A stretch of 64,000 nt of DNA from Pseudomonas baetica (GTDB taxonomy: Bacteria; Pseudomonadota; Gammaproteobacteria; Pseudomonadales; Pseudomonadaceae), in NCBI RefSeq assembly GCF_002813455.1, contig NZ_PHHE01000001.1, forward strand, positions 4,274,001 through 4,338,000, read 5' to 3'. Position 1 is the stretch's first letter. Each line of letters opens with the position of its first letter. Shown here one piece after another: positions 1 through 9,318 of this stretch. The position numbers were made by a program, and so were the translations under genes. A model generated the notes under the pieces. The model saw only the letters and a list, made by a program, of their open reading frames with translations. It did no database searches and was not told the origin of the DNA.

Positions 1-53
1 CTATCGAGCCATGGGCCCATACAGACAACTCCATCAAATCTTCAATTGGCCCG

Positions 54-143
54 TGTGGGAGCGAGCCTGCTCGCGAAGAGGGTGTGTCAGGCGAAACAAC
101 GATGGCTGACCCAGCGCTATCGCGAGCAAGCTCGCTCCCCCAG
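54..143. repeat. REP inverted pair (REPIN-like)
   Basis: Two oppositely oriented REP units, GTGGGAGCGAGCCTGCTCGCGAA at 55-77 given here by position and an imperfect inverse at about 120-143, are separated by about 40 bp. This is the extragenic palindrome family of the P. fluorescens group. It lies just downstream of the mpg gene, the usual position between gene ends. Confidence 0.85.
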
Positions 144-153
144 GGAATTTCTT

Positions 154-882
154 CTACTTCAAATCTGCTTCTAGCCTGGGCAATACAAAATAATCCTGGC
201 CTTCGACCTGACCCCGGCGCAGCGGGTTCCGCGTACACCATTGGGCATAAGTCGCGTCAACGAAGCGGTACATCAGGTGTTCATCGCGGCCGTGGGGAAT
301 GCCCAGGCGCGTGGTTTGAATAATGTGCGCAGGCGCAGGCCCGGTGTCTTCCACCAGCAACACTTCATGGTCGAAACGCTTGGCGTCCCACACCGGCACC
401 TTCAAGCCCAGTGCCTTGCACAATAACGTCTGGCCGGCGCAGAGCTTTTGCGACGGGCGCGGGCGACCCTGTGCATCAGGATTGTTCAGCAACATCTGCG
501 CCAGACTCGCCGGTCCGCTGATCTCGTCGACCCACGGATAGGCGGATTTGATCAGTACCGCATTGCCCGGGCCCTGCGCACTGAAGTTCAGCGAATCACC
601 GCCACGGGCGTAATACATATAGATGTGGCCGCCATCCAGAAACAAAGCCTTACGCTTTTCTGTGTAGCCAAGCGAGGCGTGGCTGCCTTTTTCCGCGCAG
701 TAATACGCTTCGGTTTCGATGATCCGCGCGCTGAGCCACAGATCGCCGACCCGATGGCGGATGACTTTGCCGAGCAGATCCTGTGCGAGGACTTGGGCGT
801 CGCGGTCGAAAAAAGCGTCCGCAAGTCCCCGTGGCAGGCGCTCGGCGCTGTTGCGAACGGTCAGGTTGGGCATGGCGGGCAA
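154..882 (-). CDS. DNA-3-methyladenine glycosylase (AAG/Mpg family)
   Basis: This is a 242-residue protein of the mammalian-type alkyladenine glycosylase fold. Such enzymes remove alkylated purines such as 3-methyladenine from DNA by N-glycosidic hydrolysis and so start base excision repair. Visible family segments are QDLLGKVIRH, IIETEAYY with the catalytic Glu, and KGSHASLGYTEKR. The C-terminal part (QDYFVLPRLEADLK) is complete. Translation could begin at 882 or at the second ATG at 873. The gene is divergent from proA and its 3' end faces a REP pair. Confidence 0.93.
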   Translation of the reverse strand: MPAMPNLTVRNSAERLPRGLADAFFDRDAQVLAQDLLGKVIRHRVGDLWLSARIIETEAYYCAEKGSHASLGYTEKRKALFLDGGHIYMYYARGGDSLNFSAQGPGNAVLIKSAYPWVDEISGPASLAQMLLNNPDAQGRPRPSQKLCAGQTLLCKALGLKVPVWDAKRFDHEVLLVEDTGPAPAHIIQTTRLGIPHGRDEHLMYRFVDATYAQWCTRNPLRRGQVEGQDYFVLPRLEADLK

Positions 883-1050
883 GGCTTATCCAGGCAGAAG
901 AGGTCGGAATGATAACAATCCGAGGCTTAATTACGGCTGAAGATTGGCAATTTGTAGTCCATTTCGACCATCCGCCCGTCACCGCTGTTAGTCCCGGGAC
1001 GCGACAGCTATAATCTGCCGCTTTCCTCTTTGCCAAGACCCCAGCAGACC

Positions 1051-2322
1051 ATGACTGAGTCCGTTCTTGACTACATGACCCGATTGGGTCGCGCCGCCCG
1101 CGAAGCCTCCCGGGTCATCGGCCGTGCCAGCACCGCGCAGAAAAACCGCGCCTTGCAGGCTGCTGCCAATGCTCTGGACGCCGCTCGCGCGGAGCTGGCC
1201 GCAGCCAATGAACAGGATCTGGCCGCCGGTCGCGCCAACGGTCTGGAGCCTGCGCTGCTGGAACGTCTGGAACTGACCCCGGCACGCATCGACGGCATGA
1301 TCGTCGGCCTGCGTCAGGTCGCAGCGCTGCCGGACCCGGTCGGCGCCATCCGTGACATGAGCTTCCGCCCGTCGGGCATTCAGGTCGGCAAGATGCGCGT
1401 GCCGCTCGGTGTGATCGGGATCATCTACGAATCCCGTCCCAACGTGACTATCGATGCCGCCAGTCTGTGCCTGAAGTCCGGCAACGCAACCATCTTGCGC
1501 GGTGGTTCCGAGGCGATTCACTCCAACCGTGCCATTGCTGCCTGCATTCAGCGCGGTCTGGCCGAGGCCGAACTGCCAGCTGCGGTGGTGCAAGTGGTGG
1601 AAACCACCGACCGCGCCGCCGTTGGCGCGATGATCACCATGCCCGAATACGTCGACGTGATTGTGCCGCGCGGTGGCCGGGGCCTGATCGAACGTATCAG
1701 TCGCGATGCCCGGGTGCCGGTGATCAAGCATCTGGATGGCATCTGCCACGTCTATGTCAGCGAGCACGCCGACCTGGCGAAAGCCCAGCGCATCGCCTTC
1801 AACGCCAAGACCTATCGTTATGGCATCTGTGGCGCGATGGAGACCTTGCTGGTCGATCAAACCGTAGCGAAGGATTTCCTGCCGTCGATGGCTGCTCAGT
1901 TCCGCGAAAAAGGCGTCGAACTGCGTGGTTGCGAGCGCACCCTGGCGATCATCGAGGCCGTGGCGGCCAGCGAAGACGACTGGAACACCGAGTATCTGGC
2001 GCCCATCTTGTCGATCCGTGTGGTCGATGGGCTGGACCAGGCGATCGAACACATCAATCATTACGGCTCGCACCACACCGACTCGATCGTCAGCGAAAAC
2101 CTCGCCGACACCCGGCGGTTCGTGGCCGAAGTCGACTCGGCGTCGGTGATGATCAACACCCCGACCTGCTTCGCCGATGGATTTGAATACGGATTGGGTG
2201 CCGAGATCGGCATTTCTACTGATAAGCTGCACGCCCGCGGCCCGGTGGGCCTCGAAGGACTGACCTGCGAGAAGTACGTCGTGGTCGGTGATGGCCAGTT
2301 GCGCGGCCAGGCGACGGTCTGA
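1051..2322 (+). CDS. proA: gamma-glutamyl phosphate reductase
   Basis: ProA (423 aa) reduces gamma-glutamyl phosphate to glutamate-5-semialdehyde with NADPH, the second step of proline synthesis. The protein has the aldehyde-dehydrogenase-like fold. The catalytic cysteine is in [11 protein letters not shown] (about residue 260), and [13 protein letters not shown] and GGSEAIHSN segments are present. I chose the ATG at 1051 ([13 protein letters not shown]) over an in-frame TTG at 1030. The gene is followed after one base by nadD, so the two are probably co-transcribed. This order is known in other pseudomonads. Confidence 0.97.
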   Translation: MTESVLDYMTRLGRAAREASRVIGRASTAQKNRALQAAANALDAARAELAAANEQDLAAGRANGLEPALLERLELTPARIDGMIVGLRQVAALPDPVGAIRDMSFRPSGIQVGKMRVPLGVIGIIYESRPNVTIDAASLCLKSGNATILRGGSEAIHSNRAIAACIQRGLAEAELPAAVVQVVETTDRAAVGAMITMPEYVDVIVPRGGRGLIERISRDARVPVIKHLDGICHVYVSEHADLAKAQRIAFNAKTYRYGICGAMETLLVDQTVAKDFLPSMAAQFREKGVELRGCERTLAIIEAVAASEDDWNTEYLAPILSIRVVDGLDQAIEHINHYGSHHTDSIVSENLADTRRFVAEVDSASVMINTPTCFADGFEYGLGAEIGISTDKLHARGPVGLEGLTCEKYVVVGDGQLRGQATV

Positions 2323-2323
2323 C

Positions 2324-3013
2324 TTGACCGACCTCGACCTGACAGCGCCGCAAACCGGCAGCGAATCCCGACCTCGGCGCATCGGCATCCTGGGCGGCAC
2401 GTTCGACCCGGTGCACATCGGCCATTTGCGCGGTGGGCTGGAGGTCGCCGAGGCGTTGGCACTGGATGAGCTGCGCCTGACGCCCAGCGCGCGACCGCCA
2501 CACCGTGATACGCCGCAGGTGTCGGCGCAGGATCGGCTGGCGATGGTTGAGTGCGCGGTGGCCGGAGTGCCGCCGCTGGTGGTAGACGCCCGCGAATTGC
2601 AGCGGGACAAACCGTCTTACACCATTGATACCCTGGAGTTGATGCGTGCTGAAATGCCCGCAGAAACCCAGGTTTTTCTGCTTTTGGGCTGGGACGCATT
2701 TTGCGGCCTGCCCACTTGGCACCGCTGGGAAGAGTTGCTCCAGCATTGCCACATCCTGGTGCTACAGCGCCCGGACGCCGACAGCGAACCGCCGGATGCC
2801 TTGCGCAACCTGCTGGCAGCGCGTTCGGTGAGCGACCCGCTGGCCCTGAAAGGGCCGAGCGGACAGATTGCATTCGTCTGGCAGACACCGCTCGCGGTTT
2901 CCGCCACCCAGATCCGTCAACTGCTGGCCAGCGGTAAGTCGGTACGTTTCCTGGTGCCCGACGCGGTCCTGGCCTACATCGATGCGCACGGTCTGTACCG
3001 TGCGTCGAACTGA
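2324..3013 (+). CDS. nadD: nicotinate-nucleotide adenylyltransferase
   Basis: NadD (about 229 aa) adenylates nicotinate mononucleotide to deamido-NAD in NAD synthesis. The nucleotidyltransferase signature [13 protein letters not shown] is at about residues 24-36, and the C-terminal [14 protein letters not shown] matches the ISSTxIR motif of the family. The frame is open further upstream inside proA, but the natural start is probably the TTG at 2324 ([10 protein letters not shown]), one base after the proA stop, which suggests translational coupling. An internal start before RIGILGGTF is less likely. Confidence 0.94.
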   Translation: MTDLDLTAPQTGSESRPRRIGILGGTFDPVHIGHLRGGLEVAEALALDELRLTPSARPPHRDTPQVSAQDRLAMVECAVAGVPPLVVDARELQRDKPSYTIDTLELMRAEMPAETQVFLLLGWDAFCGLPTWHRWEELLQHCHILVLQRPDADSEPPDALRNLLAARSVSDPLALKGPSGQIAFVWQTPLAVSATQIRQLLASGKSVRFLVPDAVLAYIDAHGLYRASN

Positions 3014-3084
3014 ACAAGGCGTGCTTCACTGATACGAATCACCGTATCCCTAGCCGCCGAATATACGAGCAAAACGAGTTTTAT

Positions 3085-3579
3085 ATGACTGACAAAGACC
3101 AAACCAAAGTAAAGCGCAAAGGCACATTCAAGAGCGCCCCGCTGCCAGAACCGGTCAACACCAATGAGCCGCTGAAGGGCGACGAACTGGTCAAGCTGGC
3201 TGTAGCCGCGCTGGAAGACGTCAAGGCGCAAGACATCCAGATCATCGATGTTCGCGACAAGCAGAGCATCACTGACTACATGATCATCGCCACCGGTACG
3301 TCCAACCGCCAGATCAACGCGATGCTCGACAAGGTTCGCGAAGAAGTCAAAAAGCAGGGCGCCAAGCCGCTGGGCGAAGAAGGCAAGGGCGACAGCGACT
3401 GGGTGCTCCTCGACCTGGATCTGGTGATCGTGCACATGATGACCGCCTCGGCACGTCAGTTCTACGACCTGGAACGCCTGTGGGCCGGAGCCGAGCAGAG
3501 CCGCGCGGCTGACGCCAAGCACCACAGCCCGGAAAACACCCACGAGCATTTCACCAAGCTCAACAAAGACCAGCTGTAA
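3085..3579 (+). CDS. rsfS: ribosomal silencing factor RsfS
   Basis: RsfS binds uL14 on the 50S subunit and blocks subunit joining when nutrients are scarce. The conserved core runs from about residue 32 (DELVKLAVAALEDVKAQDIQIIDVR) through ITDYMIIATGTSNRQ to SARQFYDLERLW. The protein is 164 aa, with a Lys-rich N-terminal extension of about 30 residues and a tail of about 25 residues beyond the core. No other ATG or GTG lies between 3085 and the core, so the extension looks real. rlmH follows 9 bp downstream, the usual pairing. Confidence 0.95.
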   Translation: MTDKDQTKVKRKGTFKSAPLPEPVNTNEPLKGDELVKLAVAALEDVKAQDIQIIDVRDKQSITDYMIIATGTSNRQINAMLDKVREEVKKQGAKPLGEEGKGDSDWVLLDLDLVIVHMMTASARQFYDLERLWAGAEQSRAADAKHHSPENTHEHFTKLNKDQL

Positions 3580-3588
3580 GGGATTGCT

Positions 3589-4056
3589 GTGCGACTGCGA
3601 CTGATCGCCGTCGGTTCACGCATGCCCAAGTGGGTGGAAGAAGGCTGGCATGAATATGCCAAGCGTCTTCCGTCCGAGCTGGCGCTGGAACTGGTGGAAA
3701 TACCGCTCAATACCCGTGGCAAGAATGCCGACGTGGCCCGTTTCATCCGCCAGGAAGGCGAAGCCATGCTGGCCAAGGTTGGGCAGAACGAGCGGATTGT
3801 CACGCTGGAAGTCCACGGCAAACCCTGGAGCACCGAGCAACTGGCGGTCGAACTCGACCGCTGGCGGCTGGATTCGCGCACGGTCAACTTCATGGTCGGT
3901 GGTCCCGAAGGGCTGGCACCGGAAGTCTGTGCCCGCGCGGATCAGCGCTGGTCGTTGTCGCCGCTGACGCTGCCGCACCCGTTGGTGCGGATCCTGATCG
4001 GCGAACAGTTGTACCGTGCCTGGACCGTGCTGTCCGGTCACCCTTACCACAAGTAA
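3589..4056 (+). CDS. rlmH: 23S rRNA (pseudouridine1915-N3)-methyltransferase
   Basis: RlmH (155 aa, the normal length) is a small SPOUT methyltransferase that methylates pseudouridine 1915 in helix 69 of 23S rRNA. Motifs seen are [15 protein letters not shown], the SAM-binding knot [13 protein letters not shown] and the C-terminal [24 protein letters not shown]. The start is a GTG (VRLRLIAVG) just after rsfS. The stop at 4056 precedes the mrdA start by 10 bp, suggesting one operon. Confidence 0.97.
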   Translation: MRLRLIAVGSRMPKWVEEGWHEYAKRLPSELALELVEIPLNTRGKNADVARFIRQEGEAMLAKVGQNERIVTLEVHGKPWSTEQLAVELDRWRLDSRTVNFMVGGPEGLAPEVCARADQRWSLSPLTLPHPLVRILIGEQLYRAWTVLSGHPYHK

Positions 4057-4066
4057 GCCTGCCCTC

Positions 4067-5962
4067 ATGTCTCAGCCGATCCGCATCAAGGACCACGAAA
4101 AGGACGCACGTCTGGTGCGCAGCCGCGTCGTGTTCGGGGCCGTTGCGATCATGCTGTTGATCGGCGTGTTGATCGCGCGGCTGTATTACTTGCAGGTGAT
4201 CCAGTACGAGTACCACTCGACGCTGTCGGAAAACAACCGCGTCCACGTGCAGCCGATTCCGCCGACTCGCGGGCTGATTTTCGATCGCAACGGCGTGGTG
4301 GTGGCGGACAACCGTCCCAGCTTCAGCCTGAGCATGACCCGCGAGCGTTCCGGCGACTGGCAGCAAGTGCTCGACGTCATCGTCGAAGTGCTGGAAATGA
4401 CGCCTGAAGACCGGGTGATCTTCGAAAAGCGCATGCGTCAGGGCCGTCGGCCGTTCGAGCCGGTGCCGATCCTGTTCGAGCTGACCGAAGAACAGATCGC
4501 CCGGATTGCAGTGAACCAGTTCCGTCTGCCGGGCGTTGAAGTGGTTGCGCAACTGGTTCGTCACTATCCGCAGGGCGCGCATTTTGCGCACTCGGTCGGT
4601 TACATGGGGCGAATCAACGAGAAAGAGCTGAAAACGCTCGATCCGGTCAACTACAGCGGCACCCACCACATCGGCAAGACCGGCATCGAGCGTTTCTACG
4701 AGCCGGAACTGCACGGGCAGGTGGGTTACGAAGAAGTCGAGACCAACGCTCGGGGCCGCGTTCTGCGCGTGCTCAAGCGTACCGATCCGATTCCCGGCAA
4801 GGACATCGTCCTGAGCCTGGACATCAAATTGCAGGAAGCCGCCGAACTTGCGCTGGGCGGTCGTCGTGGCGCGGTGGTTGCGCTCGACCCGAAGACCGGC
4901 GAAGTGCTGGCGATGGTCAGCCAACCGAGCTTCGACCCGAACCTGTTCGTCACCGGCATCGGCTTCAAGGCGTACGCCGAGTTGCGCGATTCCATCGACC
5001 GGCCACTGTTCAACCGCGTGCTGCGCGGCCTGTATCCGCCGGGTTCGACGATCAAGCCAGCCGTGGCAATCGCCGGCCTCGATTCGGGTGTGGTGACAGC
5101 GTCGAGCCGGGTGTTCGACCCGGGTTATTACATGCTGCCCAACTACGATCACAAATACCGTAACTGGAACCGTACGGGCGACGGCTTTGTCGACCTCGAC
5201 ACGGCGATCATGCGGTCCAACGACACCTACTTCTATGACCTGGCCCACAAGCTTGGCATTGACCGCTTGTCGGCCTACATGAACAAGTTCGGTATCGGCC
5301 AGAAGGTCTCGCTGGACATGTTCGAAGAATCTCCCGGCCTGATGCCGTCCCGCGAGTGGAAGCGCGCGACCCGTAAACAGGCGTGGTACCCGGGCGAAAC
5401 GCTGATTCTCGGGATCGGCCAGGGCTACATGCAATCGACTCCGCTGCAGTTGGCTCAGGCCACGGCGCTGGTGGCGAACAAAGGCGTGTGGAACCGCCCG
5501 CACCTGGCCAGATCCCTCGAAGGGGTGAAGCCGGTGGACGAAAACCCGATACCGGACATTGTCCTGCGTGATCCGTCGGACTGGGCCAAGGTCAACCATG
5601 GCATGCAGCAGGTGATGCACGGTGCCCGAGGCACCGCGCGCAAAGCCGCCATCGGCGCGCAATACCGGATTGCCGGCAAGTCGGGTACGGCCCAGGTCGT
5701 CGCGATCAAGCAAGGCGAGAAATACGACCGCTCCAAGGTTCAGGAACGCCATCGCGACCATGCCTTGTTCGTCGGTTTTGCCCCGGCTGACGATCCGCGC
5801 ATCGTCGTCTCGGTAATGGTCGAGAACGGTGAGTCCGGCTCCGGCGTCGCCGCGCCGGTGGTGCGTCAGGTCATGGATGCCTGGCTGCTCGATCAGAACG
5901 GACGTTTGAAGGCCGAATACGCCAGCCCAATCAGTGCGGAGGCTACGGCCCGTGATGAATAA
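4067..5962 (+). CDS. mrdA: penicillin-binding protein 2, transpeptidase
   Basis: PBP2 (631 aa) cross-links peptidoglycan during cell elongation with RodA. An N-terminal transmembrane anchor lies at about residues 23-42 (VVFGAVAIMLLIGVLIARLY), followed by the PBP dimer domain (IPPTRGLIFDRNG). The transpeptidase domain carries SxxK as STIK in PPGSTIKP, SxN as SND in MRSNDTYFYDLA, and KSGTA near the C-terminus. The ATG at 4067 (MSQPIRIKDHEKD) is preferred to the upstream frame start in rlmH. The stop overlaps the rodA start by 8 bp. Confidence 0.97.
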   Translation: MSQPIRIKDHEKDARLVRSRVVFGAVAIMLLIGVLIARLYYLQVIQYEYHSTLSENNRVHVQPIPPTRGLIFDRNGVVVADNRPSFSLSMTRERSGDWQQVLDVIVEVLEMTPEDRVIFEKRMRQGRRPFEPVPILFELTEEQIARIAVNQFRLPGVEVVAQLVRHYPQGAHFAHSVGYMGRINEKELKTLDPVNYSGTHHIGKTGIERFYEPELHGQVGYEEVETNARGRVLRVLKRTDPIPGKDIVLSLDIKLQEAAELALGGRRGAVVALDPKTGEVLAMVSQPSFDPNLFVTGIGFKAYAELRDSIDRPLFNRVLRGLYPPGSTIKPAVAIAGLDSGVVTASSRVFDPGYYMLPNYDHKYRNWNRTGDGFVDLDTAIMRSNDTYFYDLAHKLGIDRLSAYMNKFGIGQKVSLDMFEESPGLMPSREWKRATRKQAWYPGETLILGIGQGYMQSTPLQLAQATALVANKGVWNRPHLARSLEGVKPVDENPIPDIVLRDPSDWAKVNHGMQQVMHGARGTARKAAIGAQYRIAGKSGTAQVVAIKQGEKYDRSKVQERHRDHALFVGFAPADDPRIVVSVMVENGESGSGVAAPVVRQVMDAWLLDQNGRLKAEYASPISAEATARDE

Positions 5963-7097
5963 TTTTGATCGCATGCTCTCCAGCGAGGATGTGATGCGTC
6001 GCCGCGCGACGCTGCTGCAAAGGCTGCATATCGATGGCCCGTTGTTGATCCTGCTGCTGATCCTCGCCGCCGGCAGCCTGTTCGTGCTGTATTCGGCCAG
6101 TGGCAAGAGCTGGGATCTGTTGGCCAAACAAGCCACGTCGTTCGGCATCGGCCTGGTGTCGATGATCGTCATCGCCCAGTTCGAACCGAGATTTATGGCG
6201 CGTTGGGTACCGCTCGGTTATGTGGTCGGCGTGCTGCTGCTGTTGGTGGTGGACATCATGGGCCACAACGCCATGGGCGCCACGCGCTGGATCAACATTC
6301 CCGGAGTGATCCGCTTCCAGCCCTCGGAATTCATGAAGATCCTGATGCCGGCGACCATTGCCTGGTATCTGTCCAAGCGTACTTTGCCCCCGCAGCTCAA
6401 GCATGTCGGCATCAGCCTGATGCTGATCGGTGTGCCGTTCATCCTGATCGTGCGCCAGCCTGACCTTGGTACTTCGTTGCTGATTCTCGCTGGCGGTGCG
6501 TTCGTGCTGTTCATGGGCGGCTTGCGCTGGCGCTGGATCCTCAGCGTGCTTGCCGCCGCTGTACCCGTGGCGATCGCCATGTGGTTTTTCATCATGCACG
6601 ACTACCAGAAGCAACGGATCCTGACCTTCCTCGACCCGGAAAGCGATCCGTTGGGCACTGGCTGGAACATCATTCAGTCGAAAGCGGCGATCGGTTCCGG
6701 CGGCGTGTTCGGCAAAGGCTGGCTGCTCGGTACCCAGTCGCACCTGGACTTCCTGCCAGAAAGCCACACCGACTTCATCATTGCCGTAATGGGCGAAGAG
6801 TTCGGGCTGGTGGGCATTTGCGCGTTGTTGCTTATCTATCTTTTGTTGATTGGTCGGGGGCTGGTGATTACCGCTCAGGCGCAAACGCTGTTCGGAAAAT
6901 TGCTCGCCGGAGCATTGACCATGACGTTTTTTGTTTACGTTTTCGTCAACATCGGTATGGTCAGTGGCCTGTTGCCGGTCGTAGGGGTGCCGTTGCCGTT
7001 CATTAGCTACGGAGGAACTTCGCTGGTGACACTGCTGTCAGCGTTTGGGGTTTTGATGTCGATCCATACCCATCGCAAGTGGATCGCACAGGTTTGA
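5955..7097 (+). CDS. rodA: rod-shape-determining SEDS glycosyltransferase RodA
   Basis: RodA (380 aa) polymerises lipid II into glycan strands in the elongasome, working with PBP2 encoded just upstream. About ten hydrophobic segments are visible. SEDS family blocks include ARWINIPGVIRFQPSEFMK, RQPDLGTSL, LLGTQSHLDFLPESHTDFI, GEEFGLVG and the C-terminal PLPFISYGGTSL. The start ATG at 5955 lies inside the end of mrdA, so the two genes are probably translationally coupled. Confidence 0.97.
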   Translation: MNNFDRMLSSEDVMRRRATLLQRLHIDGPLLILLLILAAGSLFVLYSASGKSWDLLAKQATSFGIGLVSMIVIAQFEPRFMARWVPLGYVVGVLLLLVVDIMGHNAMGATRWINIPGVIRFQPSEFMKILMPATIAWYLSKRTLPPQLKHVGISLMLIGVPFILIVRQPDLGTSLLILAGGAFVLFMGGLRWRWILSVLAAAVPVAIAMWFFIMHDYQKQRILTFLDPESDPLGTGWNIIQSKAAIGSGGVFGKGWLLGTQSHLDFLPESHTDFIIAVMGEEFGLVGICALLLIYLLLIGRGLVITAQAQTLFGKLLAGALTMTFFVYVFVNIGMVSGLLPVVGVPLPFISYGGTSLVTLLSAFGVLMSIHTHRKWIAQV

Positions 7098-7114
7098 ATA
7101 AGGTGAAGAGTTCA

Positions 7115-8125
7115 ATGCAAGTAATGCGTGGCTGGGCGACTCGATGCGCGCCGCTGGTTGGCCTGATGGGCCTCCTCGGGAGCGTGCAGCAAGCGCTGGC
7201 CGGCGAATACGAAGGCTCGCCGCAGGTGGCCGAATTCGTCGGTGAAATGACCCGCGACTACGGTTTCGCCGGTGAACAACTGATGGGTGTGTTTCGCGAG
7301 GCGCAGCGCAAGCAGTCGATTCTTGACGCCATCTCCAAACCCGCCGAACGGGTCAAGCAGTGGAAAGAATACCGGCCGATGTTCCTCACTGACGCGCGTA
7401 TTGCGCGAGGTGTGGACTTCTGGCGCCAGCACGAGGCCACGCTGGCCCGTGCCGAGCAGGAATACGGAGTACCGGCACAAGTCATCGTGTCGATCATCGG
7501 CGTTGAGACGTTTTTCGGACGTAATACCGGCAATTTCCGCGTAATCGATGCTTTGTCTACGCTGGGTTTCGACTATCCTCCCCGTGCCGAATTTTTCCGT
7601 AAGGAACTGCGTGAGTTCTTGCTGTTGGCGCGCGAAGAGCAGGTCGATCCACTGACCCTCAAAGGCTCCTACGCCGGGGCGATGGGGCTGCCACAGTTCA
7701 TGCCGAGCAGCTTTCGCGCCTATGCGGTGGATTTCGACGGTGACGGCCATATCAATATCTGGAACAACCCGGATGATGCGATCGGCAGCGTCGCGAGCTA
7801 TTTCAAGCGTCACGGCTGGGTTGCCGGTGAACCCGTGGTCAGCCGCGCCGATGTGCGCGGCGAGCAGGTCGATGAAGGCCTGACCACCGGCATCGAGCCG
7901 ACGAAAACCGTCGGGGAGTTGCGAGCGCTGGGCTGGTCGAGTCATGATGCGCTGCGCGATGACATGCCGGTCACCGCATTTCGCCTCGAAGGCGACAACG
8001 GCCCTGAATACTGGATGGGCCTGAAGAATTTCTACGCGATCACGCGTTATAACCGCAGCGTGATGTACGCCATGGCCGTACATCAACTGTCTGAACAGCT
8101 GGTACAAGCACGGGGCGTCAAGTAA
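7115..8125 (+). CDS. sltB1: lytic murein transglycosylase B (MltB/SltB1 type)
   Basis: This 336-aa enzyme cleaves the MurNAc-GlcNAc bond of peptidoglycan to give 1,6-anhydro ends. An N-terminal signal (to about residue 29, ending QALAGEYEG) has no lipobox, so it resembles soluble SltB1 of P. aeruginosa rather than lipidated MltB. The catalytic Glu is in VSIIGVETFFGRNTG, and KGSYAGAMGLPQFMPSSFR is the family hallmark. The ATG at 7115 gives a proper signal peptide. The position between rodA and rlpA matches PAO1 PA4001. Confidence 0.93.
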   Translation: MQVMRGWATRCAPLVGLMGLLGSVQQALAGEYEGSPQVAEFVGEMTRDYGFAGEQLMGVFREAQRKQSILDAISKPAERVKQWKEYRPMFLTDARIARGVDFWRQHEATLARAEQEYGVPAQVIVSIIGVETFFGRNTGNFRVIDALSTLGFDYPPRAEFFRKELREFLLLAREEQVDPLTLKGSYAGAMGLPQFMPSSFRAYAVDFDGDGHINIWNNPDDAIGSVASYFKRHGWVAGEPVVSRADVRGEQVDEGLTTGIEPTKTVGELRALGWSSHDALRDDMPVTAFRLEGDNGPEYWMGLKNFYAITRYNRSVMYAMAVHQLSEQLVQARGVK

Positions 8126-9135
8126 TGCGGGCATTGCCTATCAATAAACCCCTGAAGCTGGTGGCATTCGCTGCGTTGGCGGTACTGGTCGCCAGTTGTT
8201 CGACCAGCCGTTCCCCGACTCAGAAGACATCCTCTACCGCTGTGCGAGCGCAGCCGGGTCTGGACATCAACCGTGCGCATAAAGATGGCGCGCCGTGGTG
8301 GGATGTCGATGTGTCGCGCATCCCCGATGCCACACCGACCCTGCACACCGGTCCCTACAAGGCCAACCCGTACACGGTGCTGGGCAAAACCTACTTCCCG
8401 TTGCAGGAGTCCAAGACTTACGTCGCCTCAGGCACGGCGTCCTGGTACGGCACCAAGTTCCATGGCCAGAACACCGCCAACGGCGAAGTTTATGACCTGT
8501 ACGGCATGAGCGCTGCGCACAAGACATTGCCACTGCCAAGTTACGTTCGGGTGACCAACCTGGACAACAACCGCACAGTGATTCTGCGCGTAAATGACCG
8601 CGGCCCGTTCTATTCCGACCGCATCATCGACTTGTCTTACGCGGCGGCCAAGAAGCTCGGTTACGCCGAGAGCGGCACCGCGCGGGTCAAGGTCGAAGGC
8701 ATCGATCCGCAGCAGTGGTGGGCCGCCAAGGGCCGTCCGGCGCCTTTGATGCTCAACGAGCCGCAAGTCGCGCAGAATAGCGCGCCGGTGATCACGGCTT
8801 CGGCCGGCACCGTCGAGCAATGGACCCCGCCGCCGCAGCAGCACGCCGCGGCCGTCGTGCCGGTTCAGCTCGACGCAAAAAAAAACGCTTCTGCAACAGC
8901 GTCTGGCCAGTATCTGCAGGTGGGCGCCTTCGCCAACCCGGACGCTGCAGAACTGCTGAGGTCCAAGCTCAGCGGGATGGTGAGCGCTCCGGTGTTCATC
9001 AGCTCGATCGTGCGCAATCAGCAGACCCTGCACCGGGTACGCCTGGGGCCGATCGGTTCGCCGGGTGAAATTGCCCAGGTGCAGAACAGCGTGCGCCTGG
9101 CCAACCTTGGTTCGCCAAGTGTGGTCACCGAGTAA
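8125..9135 (+). CDS. rlpA: septal ring lytic transglycosylase RlpA, SPOR-domain lipoprotein
   Basis: RlpA in P. aeruginosa cleaves denuded (stem-less) glycan strands at the septum. The protein is 336 aa. The lipobox is VASC (Cys at about residue 25). The double-psi beta-barrel catalytic domain contains GTASWYGTKFHGQNTANGE and VNDRGPFYSDRIIDLSY. A Pro/Gln/Ala-rich linker leads to a C-terminal SPOR domain (GQYLQVGAFANPDAAELL). The start overlaps the preceding gene's stop by one base. Confidence 0.95.
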   Translation: MRALPINKPLKLVAFAALAVLVASCSTSRSPTQKTSSTAVRAQPGLDINRAHKDGAPWWDVDVSRIPDATPTLHTGPYKANPYTVLGKTYFPLQESKTYVASGTASWYGTKFHGQNTANGEVYDLYGMSAAHKTLPLPSYVRVTNLDNNRTVILRVNDRGPFYSDRIIDLSYAAAKKLGYAESGTARVKVEGIDPQQWWAAKGRPAPLMLNEPQVAQNSAPVITASAGTVEQWTPPPQQHAAAVVPVQLDAKKNASATASGQYLQVGAFANPDAAELLRSKLSGMVSAPVFISSIVRNQQTLHRVRLGPIGSPGEIAQVQNSVRLANLGSPSVVTE

Positions 9136-9154
9136 TACGTAGGACTTGATTGAC

Positions 9155-9181
9155 GATTCACCAGCGATTGGGGGGTGAATC
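9155..9181. terminator. hairpin after rlpA, possible weak terminator
   Basis: An 8-bp perfect stem GATTCACC (9155-9162) / GGTGAATC (9174-9181) follows the rlpA stop by 19 bp. There is no good T-run, so it may be only a stabilising hairpin. The 183-bp gap before dacC probably also carries the dacC promoter. Confidence 0.35.
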
Positions 9182-9318
9182 AGGTTGTTGGCTCGTCGAA
9201 GAACAAAAGCCCGGCAAGGGTGACTGGAGTGAGCAACTGAACACGCGATGGCTCGTCAGAAAGCCATCTGATTAAATTTTGCCTTAGGGCAGTTTCCATT
9301 AGCGATTTCGAGAGACGG

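Noticed and set aside
54..143. Repeated palindromes considered as a CRISPR array
   Set aside because: Units occur as isolated inverted pairs at many loci, not as evenly spaced direct repeats with unique spacers, and no cas gene is present.
3890..6172. A 760-codon open frame on the minus strand
   Set aside because: It is antisense to rlmH, mrdA and rodA and has shadow-type composition.
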